Shown here: one piece after another, positions 26,996-35,307 of the stretch
How positions within the stretch are numbered: the first letter of the stretch is position 1
How the letters are laid out: each line of letters starts with the position of its first letter
Assembly: GCA_002428985.1 (NCBI GenBank)
Contig: DIYL01000054.1
Span: forward strand, 310,001-374,000
DNA length: 64,000 bases
Origin: Anaerolineales bacterium UBA6055
GTDB lineage: Bacteria > Chloroflexota > Anaerolineae > Aggregatilineales > Phototrophicaceae
Direction of reading: 5' to 3'
Notes under the pieces: generated by a model
What the model was told of the DNA's origin: nothing
Database searches by the model: none
The model's input: the letters and a program-made list of their open reading frames with translations, nothing else
Made by a program: the position numbers and the translations under genes

Positions 26996-27793
26996 ATGAA
27001 AATTATCACACTACTAAATGAAAAAGGTGGGGTAGGTAAGACTACTGTTGCAACCCATATTGCAGCTGGTTTAGCCATTCGAGGTAATCGTGTCATTTTA
27101 GTTGATGCCGATCCACAAGGTCACGCAACCATTGCATTTGGTTTATCAAAAGAACCAGGATTCTACGACTTAATAGTCCGTAATGCTCCATTTCAAGATG
27201 TTCTACGTCCAGTACCTCCAGAAAAATTTAATGTTCCTGACGAAGCCAAAGATACAAAAGGTCAATTATTACTTGTACCATCTAATATAGAAACGCGTAG
27301 TATTGCTGGAAATATTTCTGACGCATTTACAGTCCTCAAACGATTTACACAACTTCGCAATGCAATTGATTACATCATTTTTGATACATCACCAACGCCT
27401 TCTCTTTTACATTCGTCAATTTACATGGCAACAGATGGGATTATCTATCCAACAAAATGCGAAGCATGGAGTTTTGATGGATTACGAGAGAGCTTTAATC
27501 ACAAAGATCAATTTAGTCCAATTCGTCAGCAATATAATCTAAGTGATATTCGTGTATTGGGTATTGTACCTACAATGTTTCGCAAAAAGACATTAGAGCA
27601 TCAGGATAATTTACGTCGACTTCGTGAAACCTTTGGCGATCTTGTTTGGAAGCCACTACCTGTTCGTACAATTTGGGCAGAGGTTGCGAGTGCACGTCGC
27701 ACAGTCTTTTCCTTAGCACCAGGTACAGCAACAGAAGCTGATGCTTGGGGTCTTGTTGATCAATTGGAGGCGCAGATTTATGAGCACGAGTAA
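26996..27793 (+). CDS. parA: ParA-family partition ATPase
   Basis: The 265-residue P-loop ATPase has the deviant Walker A EKGGVGKTT (9-17) with the signature lysine, Walker A' VDADPQGHAT (36-45), and the IIFDTSPTPS strand with the Walker B Asp (about 127). There is no N-terminal HTH extension, so it is a short ParA of the Soj/type Ib size. It would form ATP-dependent gradients on nucleoid DNA to move ParB-bound centromeres. It overlaps parB by 14 bases. Plasmid versus chromosomal type is discussed in the findings. Confidence 0.92.
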   Translation: MKIITLLNEKGGVGKTTVATHIAAGLAIRGNRVILVDADPQGHATIAFGLSKEPGFYDLIVRNAPFQDVLRPVPPEKFNVPDEAKDTKGQLLLVPSNIETRSIAGNISDAFTVLKRFTQLRNAIDYIIFDTSPTPSLLHSSIYMATDGIIYPTKCEAWSFDGLRESFNHKDQFSPIRQQYNLSDIRVLGIVPTMFRKKTLEHQDNLRRLRETFGDLVWKPLPVRTIWAEVASARRTVFSLAPGTATEADAWGLVDQLEAQIYEHE

Positions 27794-29003
27794 ACGGCGC
27801 AAAAAAATTAGAGAAGAAGAAAACCTGCTATTCTCAAATCCTAATACACCTAACACGCTTGACCCTAAAACGGCAGATGCTATTGGATTTGGTTTAGGCG
27901 AATTAGCATTAGATATTGCTGCAGCAGATAGTGAGTTTCAAGCAATTGAAGCTATTAGTATTCAGAATATTGTCCCTAACATACTTCAACCACGTTATGC
28001 TGTACCACACACCTTAACCAATAGGTTTCAAGTTGAAGCTAAAAATATGGTAGATATTTTTAAGCATTGGATAGAAGAAATTCAAATTGAGATGAGCTTA
28101 TCTGGCCGTCATGATGAATTTGATCTTGAGGCACATTTATTAGGCAAAGATACAGATCGAAGTAAAGATGCCTATGAAGTTGAAGATAAAGCTATTCCAG
28201 CAATCACAAATAATTCAGGTGCAAGTTTTGAAAAATCGTTCATGAAAATTGTTGATCTGGCGGCTAGCATCCGCCGTGATGGTCTATCGAACCCAGTTAG
28301 TCTTGTTCGTCATGATAATCTCTATGAGATTGAAACTGGTGAGCGTCGATGGATAGCTTATCATTTGCTTTATTGGCAATTTGGTGAAGATGATTTACTA
28401 CCAAGTCAACAGAAACGAAATTGGTCGCGTATTCCTGCACGAGTTGTTCGCGAAATTGATGTGTGGCGTCAAGCATCAGAAAATAATGCCCGTGATAATC
28501 TCAATGCAATCAGTCGTGCACGTCAGCTTGCTCTTTTGTTGATGGATCTGCATGGATGGGATAAGTTCATTCCATTCAACGAATTTGAAAATGAGCAGGA
28601 CTTTTATGCTCAGGTTGCAGATGGAGAACAATGGCGTATTCCGAGAGGACAAGGCGAACGCTTATTGAATGCAATGGGATTCTCTAATGCCAGTCAGTTG
28701 CGTCAATATCGTCGTCTCTTGCGCTTATCATCAGATGATTGGCAACAGGGAGACGATGAGGATATTTCTGAAGGTGAATTGAGAAAACGGTTGAAATCAC
28801 ATCAAAATCTAGCTAACAGATCACTATCAACAAATGAATCTGATCCAGTCAAAAAATTAGCAAAAGATGCAAGTAATTGGCGCACTAAACTCCGTCAAGA
28901 GATGTCAACAACTGATCAAAAAACACGTGTAGAGCTCCGTAACCTTATTACTGAGGAAATTACAGAACTTCAAAATATGATAGATGAGCTAGATAATGTC
29001 TAG
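27780..29003 (+). CDS. parB: ParB-family centromere-binding protein with split N-domain
   Basis: The 407-residue protein has the N-domain opening ISIQNIVPNILQPR (59-72), then about 84 extra residues. The domain resumes at IVDLAASIRRDGLSNPVSLV (157-176) and the CTP-binding-type GERRW box (187-191). ENNARDNLNAISRARQ (234-249) matches the ENxxRxxLxPxExA helix before the DNA-binding HTH. The tail is charged and probably dimerises. The ATG at 27780 has GGAGG 9 bases upstream, inside parA. The insertion between the two N-domain halves is not normal for ParB. Four dyads begin 75 bases downstream and are its likely target. Confidence 0.88.
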   Translation: MSTSKRRKKIREEENLLFSNPNTPNTLDPKTADAIGFGLGELALDIAAADSEFQAIEAISIQNIVPNILQPRYAVPHTLTNRFQVEAKNMVDIFKHWIEEIQIEMSLSGRHDEFDLEAHLLGKDTDRSKDAYEVEDKAIPAITNNSGASFEKSFMKIVDLAASIRRDGLSNPVSLVRHDNLYEIETGERRWIAYHLLYWQFGEDDLLPSQQKRNWSRIPARVVREIDVWRQASENNARDNLNAISRARQLALLLMDLHGWDKFIPFNEFENEQDFYAQVADGEQWRIPRGQGERLLNAMGFSNASQLRQYRRLLRLSSDDWQQGDDEDISEGELRKRLKSHQNLANRSLSTNESDPVKKLAKDASNWRTKLRQEMSTTDQKTRVELRNLITEEITELQNMIDELDNV

Positions 29004-29036
29004 TGTGAGTCACATAATCATAGTTAATACAATCAG

Positions 29037-29063
29037 AAGGCACATTAATAATGTGTCTTTTTT
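29037..29063 (+). terminator. Intrinsic terminator of the par operon
   Basis: A 10-bp stem AAGGCACATT (29037-29046) with AATGTGTCTT (29050-29059, one G-T pair) is followed by a six-T run, 33 bases after the parB stop. Confidence 0.85.
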
Positions 29064-29077
29064 GTTGTTTATTTGAA

Positions 29078-29103
29078 TATACCGTTACAGGTGTAACGGT
29101 ATA
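29078..29103. repeat. 26-bp dyad, copy 1 (parS/iteron candidate)
   Basis: TATACCGTTACA (29078-29089), GG, TGTAACGGTATA (29092-29103): two perfect 12-bp arms around a central GG. Confidence 0.85.
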
Positions 29104-29255
29104 AGCCGATTATCTATTTGATTAATAAGCAGACATAATCTTCAGAAACACTTGACAAAAATTTTTATATTACATTTTTATTAACAAAGTTAAATATCAC
29201 ACTACAATCAAAATTATAGCAAATCTATCTTGAGTAAAATCAGACAGATGTTTGC

Positions 29256-29281
29256 TATACCGTTACAGGTGTAACGCTATA
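29256..29281. repeat. 26-bp dyad, copy 2
   Basis: Same as copy 1 except the right arm reads TGTAACGCTATA, a G-to-C change at 29277. It starts 178 bases after copy 1. Confidence 0.85.
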
Positions 29282-29359
29282 ATCTATTATTTTGAAATGA
29301 GGTCAAATATTTTTCAAACCATGCAAAGATTTTGAAACTCACTTGATCTTTTTATATAC

Positions 29360-29385
29360 CATACCGTTACAGGTGTAACGCTATA
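29360..29385. repeat. 26-bp dyad, copy 3
   Basis: Left arm CATACCGTTACA (first base changed) and right arm TGTAACGCTATA, sharing the variant right arm of copy 2. It starts 104 bases after copy 2. Confidence 0.85.
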
Positions 29386-29541
29386 GGATCATGTATAGAT
29401 TATCTAAAACTACTTGTCTATCAAAAGTTCAGTCTCAATATAAATATAGTTTACCTACAAAACTATAAAATCTATTTTCAAAAACGTAATTCTTTGAGCA
29501 AAATAAAAAATTGATAAAGTAAATTAGATAACTCACCACTT

Positions 29542-29567
29542 TATACCGTTACAGGTGTAACGGTATA
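29542..29567. repeat. 26-bp dyad, copy 4
   Basis: Perfect copy; flanking T (29541) and A (29568) extend each arm to 13 bp. It starts 182 bases after copy 3 and lies just past the 3' end of the replication-protein gene. Confidence 0.85.
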
Positions 29568-29674
29568 ACATCAAATAACCTAATTTTTTCACATAAATCG
29601 GATTACGGTCTAGTTATTCTAAACATCGCTTCAAATCAAAATTATGCATCAAATTTTGTATTTTTGAGGGAAAC

Positions 29675-31705
29675 TTAATCTAAGGCAGAGAGTAGAAATT
29701 TCATTGCAGCTGGAACTTGTTTGAAGCGGAGTGCATGTCTAGCTAAAGTAAAAAACATCTCTGTATGAGAATCTAACAATGCAAGATAAACATTTCCATT
29801 GCCAAATTCTTTTAGCATACGAAATGCAATACCACGTCGAGCTGGTCGCTTAACGACTTCGCCATTACTATCATATGCATACAAATAACCTGAAATTGTT
29901 TCAGCAACCTTGTCTTTCGCAATATGTGAAATAACAGAATCAAAATGCAATTGCATATCATAATATCGCACACGATTTACTCGGGCTTTGACATATTGAA
30001 AAAGTCTATTTACTGCAACTTGAACAGATGGCTGCTCTGTTGCATATTCACGAAACACTTGTAATTTCACAAATTGTTCAGGTGTAATAGATCGCCATAC
30101 AACATCAGACTGACTACTAGATTTACAAGTATCTAAATTCAGTTTTGAAGGTTTCTGTACAACAACTCTGATTTCATCAACCTGATCTTTAAGCAAGTGC
30201 GATCCAACATGTCTCCACGCTGGGTAGCGTGTACCATTCTGACTCTCTAGCCAAAATCCATTTGTCGTGTTTTTTGAGGTTTTAGATGTTCGTTTGGGTA
30301 AAGAGTCGAGATTCGATTTTGAAAGCGTAAAAAATGCGAAATTTTGCGTTTTTTGGACATTTAATTCAGTGTTGAAGCGTTGAATTGTTCGTATACTTAC
30401 ACCTAAGCGCTTAGCTAGACACCATAAAGGCACTTCTGGCGACTCTCGTTTGATATATTCGCGATGCAATGCTAAGCGATAAGCATGAGCTGTTTTAACA
30501 TCATTTTCTGTGATCAAATCAGAGGGGGTTTGTTTTACATCAAGTACTTTTAACAGGTCATGGGTAGACGGAACACGATAGATAAATTCTATAGGTCGTC
30601 CACCTTGTAATGAGTTTAGTCCATAAATGTCAGGGTATTCTACATATTCTCTATATATTATCCACTGTCCATTGATGATTGCCAGATCACCAGTCAAAAC
30701 TGACAAGACACTTTTATGATTCATCCCATACTGTTTAGTGAGTTGAATCAGTTGCGACATGGAGAAATAATTTCCTGGTTTCCAATCATTTAGCATCATG
30801 ATATCTAATACACGAGAAAGTATCGTCGAGTGCTGTATCTGTAGCAACGATTCTCGTATGGAATTTGGTAATCCTCTAGATTTTGAATATGTGATGCTGT
30901 GGTTGTGGTATGCACTAGTAATTGTTCGAGTAGCCTCATAAAAGCGGTTGTCTAGTGATTCATGTTTATGATCAATGGGTGCAGGTTGTTTGATATGGTG
31001 AGGGATTAATACATCCTCTGCATGCTTTTGTTGAATACTAAATGACCTAGCAATAGATGCTGTTCGGTACAAAGCATTATTACGTCCAATTTGTGGCATT
31101 AACCTATCATAAATATTTATCAGATTGGTTATATCAACTGTGTTGTTTTGCTGATTTAAAGTCTTCGTATTTGATGTGATTTGAAAGTAATTTAGAATTA
31201 AATCAGCATCAGCAGGATTTAAAGTTTTGCGATTATTTGACTTGATGGTTTTATAAACATAGCCATTTATCATTGATGGGGATGTGATCACAAATGACTT
31301 TTCAGCTTTGATATCACCACCAATAAATTTGAAAGTTGGTATATATTGATCAATTTCATAATAGAGATGATAACCACGTTTGGTTTTCACAGTAAATGTA
31401 TCAACATATTGAGGAAATCTTTTAGTAAATTGACGATAAGTATATTCATCATCAAAATCAATTACCAAGAGTTTAGAAACTTGCCCACATACAATTCCAA
31501 TCCCAGTGATATTTTTATCAAACCATTCATCAATTTCAGCAGGTGAAGCAAGCTGTTTTTGGAATTTTCTCCAGCTTGTTGCAGGTTTTTTAGGATTTGT
31601 TGAATGACTATCACCATGAACAGGAATGACTGAAAACCCTTGTGAAATAAGGTGATATGCTGCATTTTTTAGGGATTTTCTATCAAAACAATCTAATTTT
31701 TTCAT
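29675..31705 (-). CDS. Replication protein with N-terminal primase-polymerase domain
   Basis: This is a 676-residue protein. The N-terminal half matches the bifunctional primase/polymerase (prim-pol) domain of plasmid and phage replication proteins: LISQGFSVIPVHG near 19-31, GIGIVCG at 68-74, catalytic VIDFDDE (D83, D85) and TKRGYHLYY with His 113. A helix-turn-helix LWCLAKRLGVSIRTIQRF (427-444) could bind the dyads. No SF3 helicase motif is visible in the C-terminal half. The ATG at 31705 is preferred; a TTG at 31711 would add two residues, and neither has a clear ribosome binding site. It is read toward the dyad-bearing gap, tail to tail with parB. Role as the replicon initiator is inferred from context. 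Confidence 0.82.
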   Translation of the reverse strand: MKKLDCFDRKSLKNAAYHLISQGFSVIPVHGDSHSTNPKKPATSWRKFQKQLASPAEIDEWFDKNITGIGIVCGQVSKLLVIDFDDEYTYRQFTKRFPQYVDTFTVKTKRGYHLYYEIDQYIPTFKFIGGDIKAEKSFVITSPSMINGYVYKTIKSNNRKTLNPADADLILNYFQITSNTKTLNQQNNTVDITNLINIYDRLMPQIGRNNALYRTASIARSFSIQQKHAEDVLIPHHIKQPAPIDHKHESLDNRFYEATRTITSAYHNHSITYSKSRGLPNSIRESLLQIQHSTILSRVLDIMMLNDWKPGNYFSMSQLIQLTKQYGMNHKSVLSVLTGDLAIINGQWIIYREYVEYPDIYGLNSLQGGRPIEFIYRVPSTHDLLKVLDVKQTPSDLITENDVKTAHAYRLALHREYIKRESPEVPLWCLAKRLGVSIRTIQRFNTELNVQKTQNFAFFTLSKSNLDSLPKRTSKTSKNTTNGFWLESQNGTRYPAWRHVGSHLLKDQVDEIRVVVQKPSKLNLDTCKSSSQSDVVWRSITPEQFVKLQVFREYATEQPSVQVAVNRLFQYVKARVNRVRYYDMQLHFDSVISHIAKDKVAETISGYLYAYDSNGEVVKRPARRGIAFRMLKEFGNGNVYLALLDSHTEMFFTLARHALRFKQVPAAMKFLLSALD

Positions 31706-31779
31706 AATCAAATTGACAAATTTAACATGTAAACACTTGCGTTTAGGTGTTAAATTCGTTACTATTAGTCTGTAATTGG

Positions 31780-31938
31780 TTGCGCCCTATATTAAAAATT
31801 GGGAATAGGGAACATACCAAACTCTACTAAAGTCGGTTATTGCGCGTACACAAAATCGGCTTAACACTGAGACCATCAGTATTGTACGCCTAACTATAGG
31901 TAGTTATGATGAGAGAGGCGCCAGCCTCTTTTCATTTT
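31780..31938 (+). ncRNA. Candidate structured RNA 1 (possible antisense to rep leader)
   Basis: Four consecutive stems can form on the plus strand. They are CCCTAT/ATAGGG (31785-31790, 31805-31810); GCGTACA/TGTACGC (31844-31850, 31883-31889) enclosing ACTGA/TCAGT; TAACTA/TAGTTA (31891-31896, 31901-31906); and a terminator hairpin at 31911-31932. It lies opposite the leader of the replication-gene mRNA, the place where plasmid copy-control RNAs are found. No known RNA family was recognised, and its 5' end and promoter are uncertain. Confidence 0.35.
31911..31938 (+). terminator. Intrinsic terminator of candidate RNA 1
   Basis: GAGAGAGGC (31911-31919), loop GCCA, GCCTCTTTT (31924-31932) form a 9-bp stem with two wobble pairs, followed by CATTTT. 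Confidence 0.65.
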
Positions 31939-31949
31939 GGTTAGAAATT

Positions 31950-32130
31950 ATACTAAGAGCATTTGGGAAACTCATTAAACAATCTTAACCAAATAGGAAA
32001 CTTTTCCCACTGATTTAAGGGTGACATATCACCAAATATATGGTACACTATCAATAGGATTTTATGACTTTGACTTCCCTACTGGCGCAGGGATTTCAAT
32101 CAAAGGTGCTCCCTCGGGAGTACTTTTTAT
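31950..32130 (+). ncRNA. Candidate structured RNA 2 / leader with terminator
   Basis: Plus-strand pairings include GGGAAA/TTTCCC (31966-31971 with about 32002-32007), GGTGA-CATA-TCACC (32020-32033), TCCCT/AGGGA (32076-32080, 32089-32093), and a strong terminator at 32102-32128. A promoter for the RNase gene lies further downstream, so this would be a separate short transcript. Function is unknown; no riboswitch class was recognised. Confidence 0.3.
32102..32130 (+). terminator. Intrinsic terminator of candidate RNA 2
   Basis: GTGCTCC (32106-32112), loop CTCG, GGAGTAC (32117-32123), extendable by an A-T stem, then TTTTTATTTT. Confidence 0.85.
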
Positions 32131-32213
32131 TTTCTTCCTATATCAATACAGTTTACTGTATCTTTCCAGAAAAAGCAACTCATTCTTTGAAATTCGTCAT
32201 AGCTATGTTTAAA

Positions 32214-32243
32214 TTAACTTAGATACTAAAAATATCTTATAAT
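32214..32243 (+). promoter_or_regulatory. Probable promoter of the beta-CASP RNase gene
   Basis: TTAACT (32214-32219) and a perfect TATAAT (32238-32243) are separated by 18 bases, about 80 bases before the ATG. Confidence 0.5.
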
Positions 32244-32321
32244 ACACCCTATATTAAAACATATGTTCTTTGTCACCCCACAAACAAAAGTTAGCTCTCA
32301 TCAAAATCAAGGATGTGAAAA

Positions 32322-35258
32322 ATGAAGATAACCTTCTTAGGAGGCGCAGATGAAGTTGGCGCAAGTTGCTCCTTAATAGAAATTGCTGGTAAGCTCATTC
32401 TCGTGGATGCTGGTATTCGGATATCCCCAAAATCAAATCATGGTATTCAAAATAGTCAATTACCTGATCTACAACCCATTAGTGCTGTTGGTGGGCCAGA
32501 TTTCATACTAGTTACACATGCCCACACAGATCATACTGGTGCTTTACCTCTTATTTTGGAGCAATATCCACATGTTCCTGTTATCGCAACTCAATCTACC
32601 CAAGCGTTAACCCGAGTTTTACAACTTGATGCGCAACGGATTATGAAGAGCCGTCAAGAGCAAGAGGGTGAACTCCCTTTATTTGACGAGATTTCTGTAC
32701 AACGGTTGATGGACGCATTTCAGACTATTGAATTTAATAAACCTTTGAAACTGGGCGAAGGGTTACAAGTCACATATTACACTGCTGGTCATATTGCTGG
32801 CGCGGCATCTCTAGTTTTTGAGAGTGGTGAAGGTACACTTGTAATGTCCGGTGATATTTCTAAATCTGAACAACGTACTGTGCAGAGCGTTGTTGTACCC
32901 CCTATCAAAGCTGATGCGCTCGTTTTGGAAAGTACCTATGGTGGCAAATTGCATGCTAATCGTGTAGGTGAAGAAAAACGATTGATGCAAACACTCCAAC
33001 GAGTGACTGAACGTGGTGGTAAAGTTCTAATTCCTGCATTTGCATTAGGCCGTGCTCAAGAGGTTGTACAAATCATCCATGCGTACGGTGACGAATTTGA
33101 TATTCCGATTTACGTTGATGGCATGGTACGAACAGTTTGCGATGCCTATCAGACTTTTGCTGATATTTTACCCAAACAAACTGTCAAAATGGCCGGTAAT
33201 GAGCATCTCTTCTTTCGAGGTCGTACACGACCTATAAGAAGTAATCAGCATCGGATGGAAGTCGCAATGAGTGAGACATCTTGTGTTGTTGTGGCAAGTA
33301 GTGGGATGCTTACTGGTGGCGCATCCGTTGTGTATGCTAAACACTTTGCGCCTGATGAGCGCAATGCAATTTTGCTTACAGGCTATCAAGATGAGGAAGC
33401 ACCTGGGCGCTTTCTTCAACGCATTATGCGCGAAAAACAAGATGGTGACACGCCAACACTAAAGTTTGATGACGCTACTATAAAGGTTCGCTGTGAGCTT
33501 GGAACCTATTCACTATCAGCTCATGCTGATGAAATGGAATTAGTAAGTTATGCTGATGCGCTAAAAGCGACTGATATTATGCTTGTTCATGGGGATCCTA
33601 ACGCAAGGCATAGCTTAGCTACAGCGTTACGACAACGTGGTAAATCTGTAACCACACCTAAGATTGGGCAGACAAAAGTCCTAAATTACAAATCACGTCC
33701 ATGGGGTGTTGGTAATGTCGCATCAGGCAAAGAACAGGGTAATGTCGATTTATACAAATTGTGGTCATCGCTTAAAGGGCGTGCAAATGACTTTTTCAGT
33801 GTGCGTGAGTTAGCTCAGGTATGGTGGGGATCAACTGATCGTATTGATGAGATGCAATCCAACTTGGATAACGATAAGAATATATATTTCTCTGCTGATT
33901 GGCGCAATAATAAAAGTTATAAAGTGAAATCTGAGGAGCAGGTAAATCGCACACAACGGTCTCGTGCGATTATGCTCGCAAATCCTGACATCATTGGAAA
34001 ACTGATTGTGATGCGCAATAGTAATGGTCAACCCCGTTTAGCTGTTGTGAATGGTGCTGATGTTGATTCATTCAAAGCTCTTGTACATAATCAGCGTGGC
34101 ACAAATCATCCAGCTGATGCGTTGTTATGGGTTATTGGAGATTTTGAAAAAGTTGATGATGAGAAATCGGTACGTGCTAATTTAACTGATGTTTCCCAGT
34201 TAATTCGAAAATATAAAGATATTATATTACCATTTAGTAAACGGTTGAAATTAACACAAGATGGAAACCCAGTATTGCCCGAGTTGTTGATGCCAGATGA
34301 ATTGCCAGACGAAATTGACCTACAAACAGCTCTGGCAACGATTGTGATAGCATTGGCAGAAGATGGTGCAACATTGGAGCGCGAAGGGCTTTTGCCACGT
34401 CGTGCTCGGGAACATGGTCCGCTCGAACAAAATGAAGCCCGTGATCTGGCTATGGCGCTTATACCTGATGATGCATACTTACGTAAAGTTGGTATGGATA
34501 TTCATCGCAAACGACTAATTTTGACATTTGACTTTCCTGATACGATTGAACGCCGTTTTGGTGAGCAGATTGAACAAGTCATTGAACAAACTGGTTGGGA
34601 TGTTCATATTAAGCCTACGGTCAATCAACAATCGCTAGGTATCGTCGCTGAGGAAATTATGCCTGAGGGTGTGACGGTCAAAAAAGGACCGTCTTATCAT
34701 ATGGATAAACGACAGGTTCATTATGAATTAGCGAATGTGACTGATGAACAACTTGCTGACTTACGTAAAAAATTCCGTGAGATCACAGGGCACGACTTGA
34801 TTGCGACTAATAAATCCGATGAACAAGCTACGAGTGATGCGCCAGTAATTGAAGTAGAAGCTGGTAATAAAATGGAGATAAATGCAGCCTATGGGTTGAT
34901 TCGAGCGCGCTTAAATGCTAAAGGCTTGAGCAAAACTAGCCTCAAACAAGGACAAATTGTACTAGCTTTTATCTCTCCTCAAGTTGGTGAGCGGTATATC
35001 GATGATATACAAAAATTATCTAAAGAGACGGGATACATGATTCGCATTCATCCTCATCCGAATCAACATCAAATTATGTTAATTGCCAATAAACTTTTGC
35101 GCGAAAAGGGGTGGTCAATTATAAAAGGACCTGGCATTCATACTGACCGTGCCGAATTATCAGTCAAGCTAGGTAACGATGTTGATGAATCTGAAATTAA
35201 TGCACTTAATGACCGCTTAGAAGAAGAATCTGGTTTTAAATTGGTTGTGCACAAATAG
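32322..35258 (+). CDS. MBL-fold beta-CASP ribonuclease (CPSF-like) with duplicated C-terminal module
   Basis: Residues 1-457 form a complete metallo-beta-lactamase/beta-CASP nuclease: HAHTDH at 66-71, His157 in TAGHIAGA, Asp178 in SGDIS, ESTYGG at 203-208, SAHAD with His401, and LVHGD with His423. This resembles the YSH1/CPSF-type RNases of bacteria and archaea more than RNase J1. The remaining 520 residues are unusual: a mixed region (460-700), then two related modules at about 724-826 and 870-978. Both modules read TGW/TGY-x-x-x-I-x-P, NQ, and a KKGP or IKGP turn. They may bind RNA, which is inference. Start ATG has AAGGATG upstream. Confidence 0.85.
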   Translation: MKITFLGGADEVGASCSLIEIAGKLILVDAGIRISPKSNHGIQNSQLPDLQPISAVGGPDFILVTHAHTDHTGALPLILEQYPHVPVIATQSTQALTRVLQLDAQRIMKSRQEQEGELPLFDEISVQRLMDAFQTIEFNKPLKLGEGLQVTYYTAGHIAGAASLVFESGEGTLVMSGDISKSEQRTVQSVVVPPIKADALVLESTYGGKLHANRVGEEKRLMQTLQRVTERGGKVLIPAFALGRAQEVVQIIHAYGDEFDIPIYVDGMVRTVCDAYQTFADILPKQTVKMAGNEHLFFRGRTRPIRSNQHRMEVAMSETSCVVVASSGMLTGGASVVYAKHFAPDERNAILLTGYQDEEAPGRFLQRIMREKQDGDTPTLKFDDATIKVRCELGTYSLSAHADEMELVSYADALKATDIMLVHGDPNARHSLATALRQRGKSVTTPKIGQTKVLNYKSRPWGVGNVASGKEQGNVDLYKLWSSLKGRANDFFSVRELAQVWWGSTDRIDEMQSNLDNDKNIYFSADWRNNKSYKVKSEEQVNRTQRSRAIMLANPDIIGKLIVMRNSNGQPRLAVVNGADVDSFKALVHNQRGTNHPADALLWVIGDFEKVDDEKSVRANLTDVSQLIRKYKDIILPFSKRLKLTQDGNPVLPELLMPDELPDEIDLQTALATIVIALAEDGATLEREGLLPRRAREHGPLEQNEARDLAMALIPDDAYLRKVGMDIHRKRLILTFDFPDTIERRFGEQIEQVIEQTGWDVHIKPTVNQQSLGIVAEEIMPEGVTVKKGPSYHMDKRQVHYELANVTDEQLADLRKKFREITGHDLIATNKSDEQATSDAPVIEVEAGNKMEINAAYGLIRARLNAKGLSKTSLKQGQIVLAFISPQVGERYIDDIQKLSKETGYMIRIHPHPNQHQIMLIANKLLREKGWSIIKGPGIHTDRAELSVKLGNDVDESEINALNDRLEEESGFKLVVHK

Positions 35259-35271
35259 GGCGAAATAGCTT

Positions 35272-35300
35272 GGTGACACAGTTAGATGGCCTGTGTCACC
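35272..35300. terminator. Hairpin between convergent genes
   Basis: GGTGACACAG (35272-35281) and CTGTGTCACC (35291-35300) pair perfectly over 10 bp between the RNase gene and the GAP1-like gene. There is no long T-run, so the efficiency is uncertain; it could serve both strands. Confidence 0.6.
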
Positions 35301-35307
35301 TCTAGCA

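Larger units (their letters stand above)
29064..29674. other. AT-rich putative origin/centromere region
   Basis: About 0.6 kb without genes lies between the ends of parB and the replication-protein gene, which are convergent. It is strongly AT-rich, holds four copies of a 26-bp dyad, and has one relaxed DnaA-box match (TTTTTCACA at 29585-29593). The composition would suit strand opening. The combination fits a plasmid-type origin and/or centromere. Confidence 0.6.
31706..32213. other. Upstream region of the replication gene, rich in RNA-like hairpins
   Basis: The gap between the leftward replication gene and the rightward RNase gene is far longer than a promoter needs. It carries two plus-strand runs of hairpins, each ending in an intrinsic terminator (31785-31938 and about 31950-32130, listed separately). 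TTGACA at 31713-31718 has no good partner -10. No credible protein frame is present. Confidence 0.55.

Noticed and set aside
29078..29567. CRISPR array
   Set aside because: Repeats are dyads with irregular spacing of about 78 to 156 bases between copies, the spacers are AT-rich filler, and no cas genes are present.
32074..32093. TPP riboswitch, suggested by a CCCTACTGGC-like string
   Set aside because: The elements are permuted relative to the TPP consensus, the CTGAGA element is absent, and the downstream gene is not thiamine-related.
32021..32212. A 63-codon frame upstream of the RNase gene
   Set aside because: It covers RNA-like hairpins and a strong terminator, and the translation has no protein-like character.
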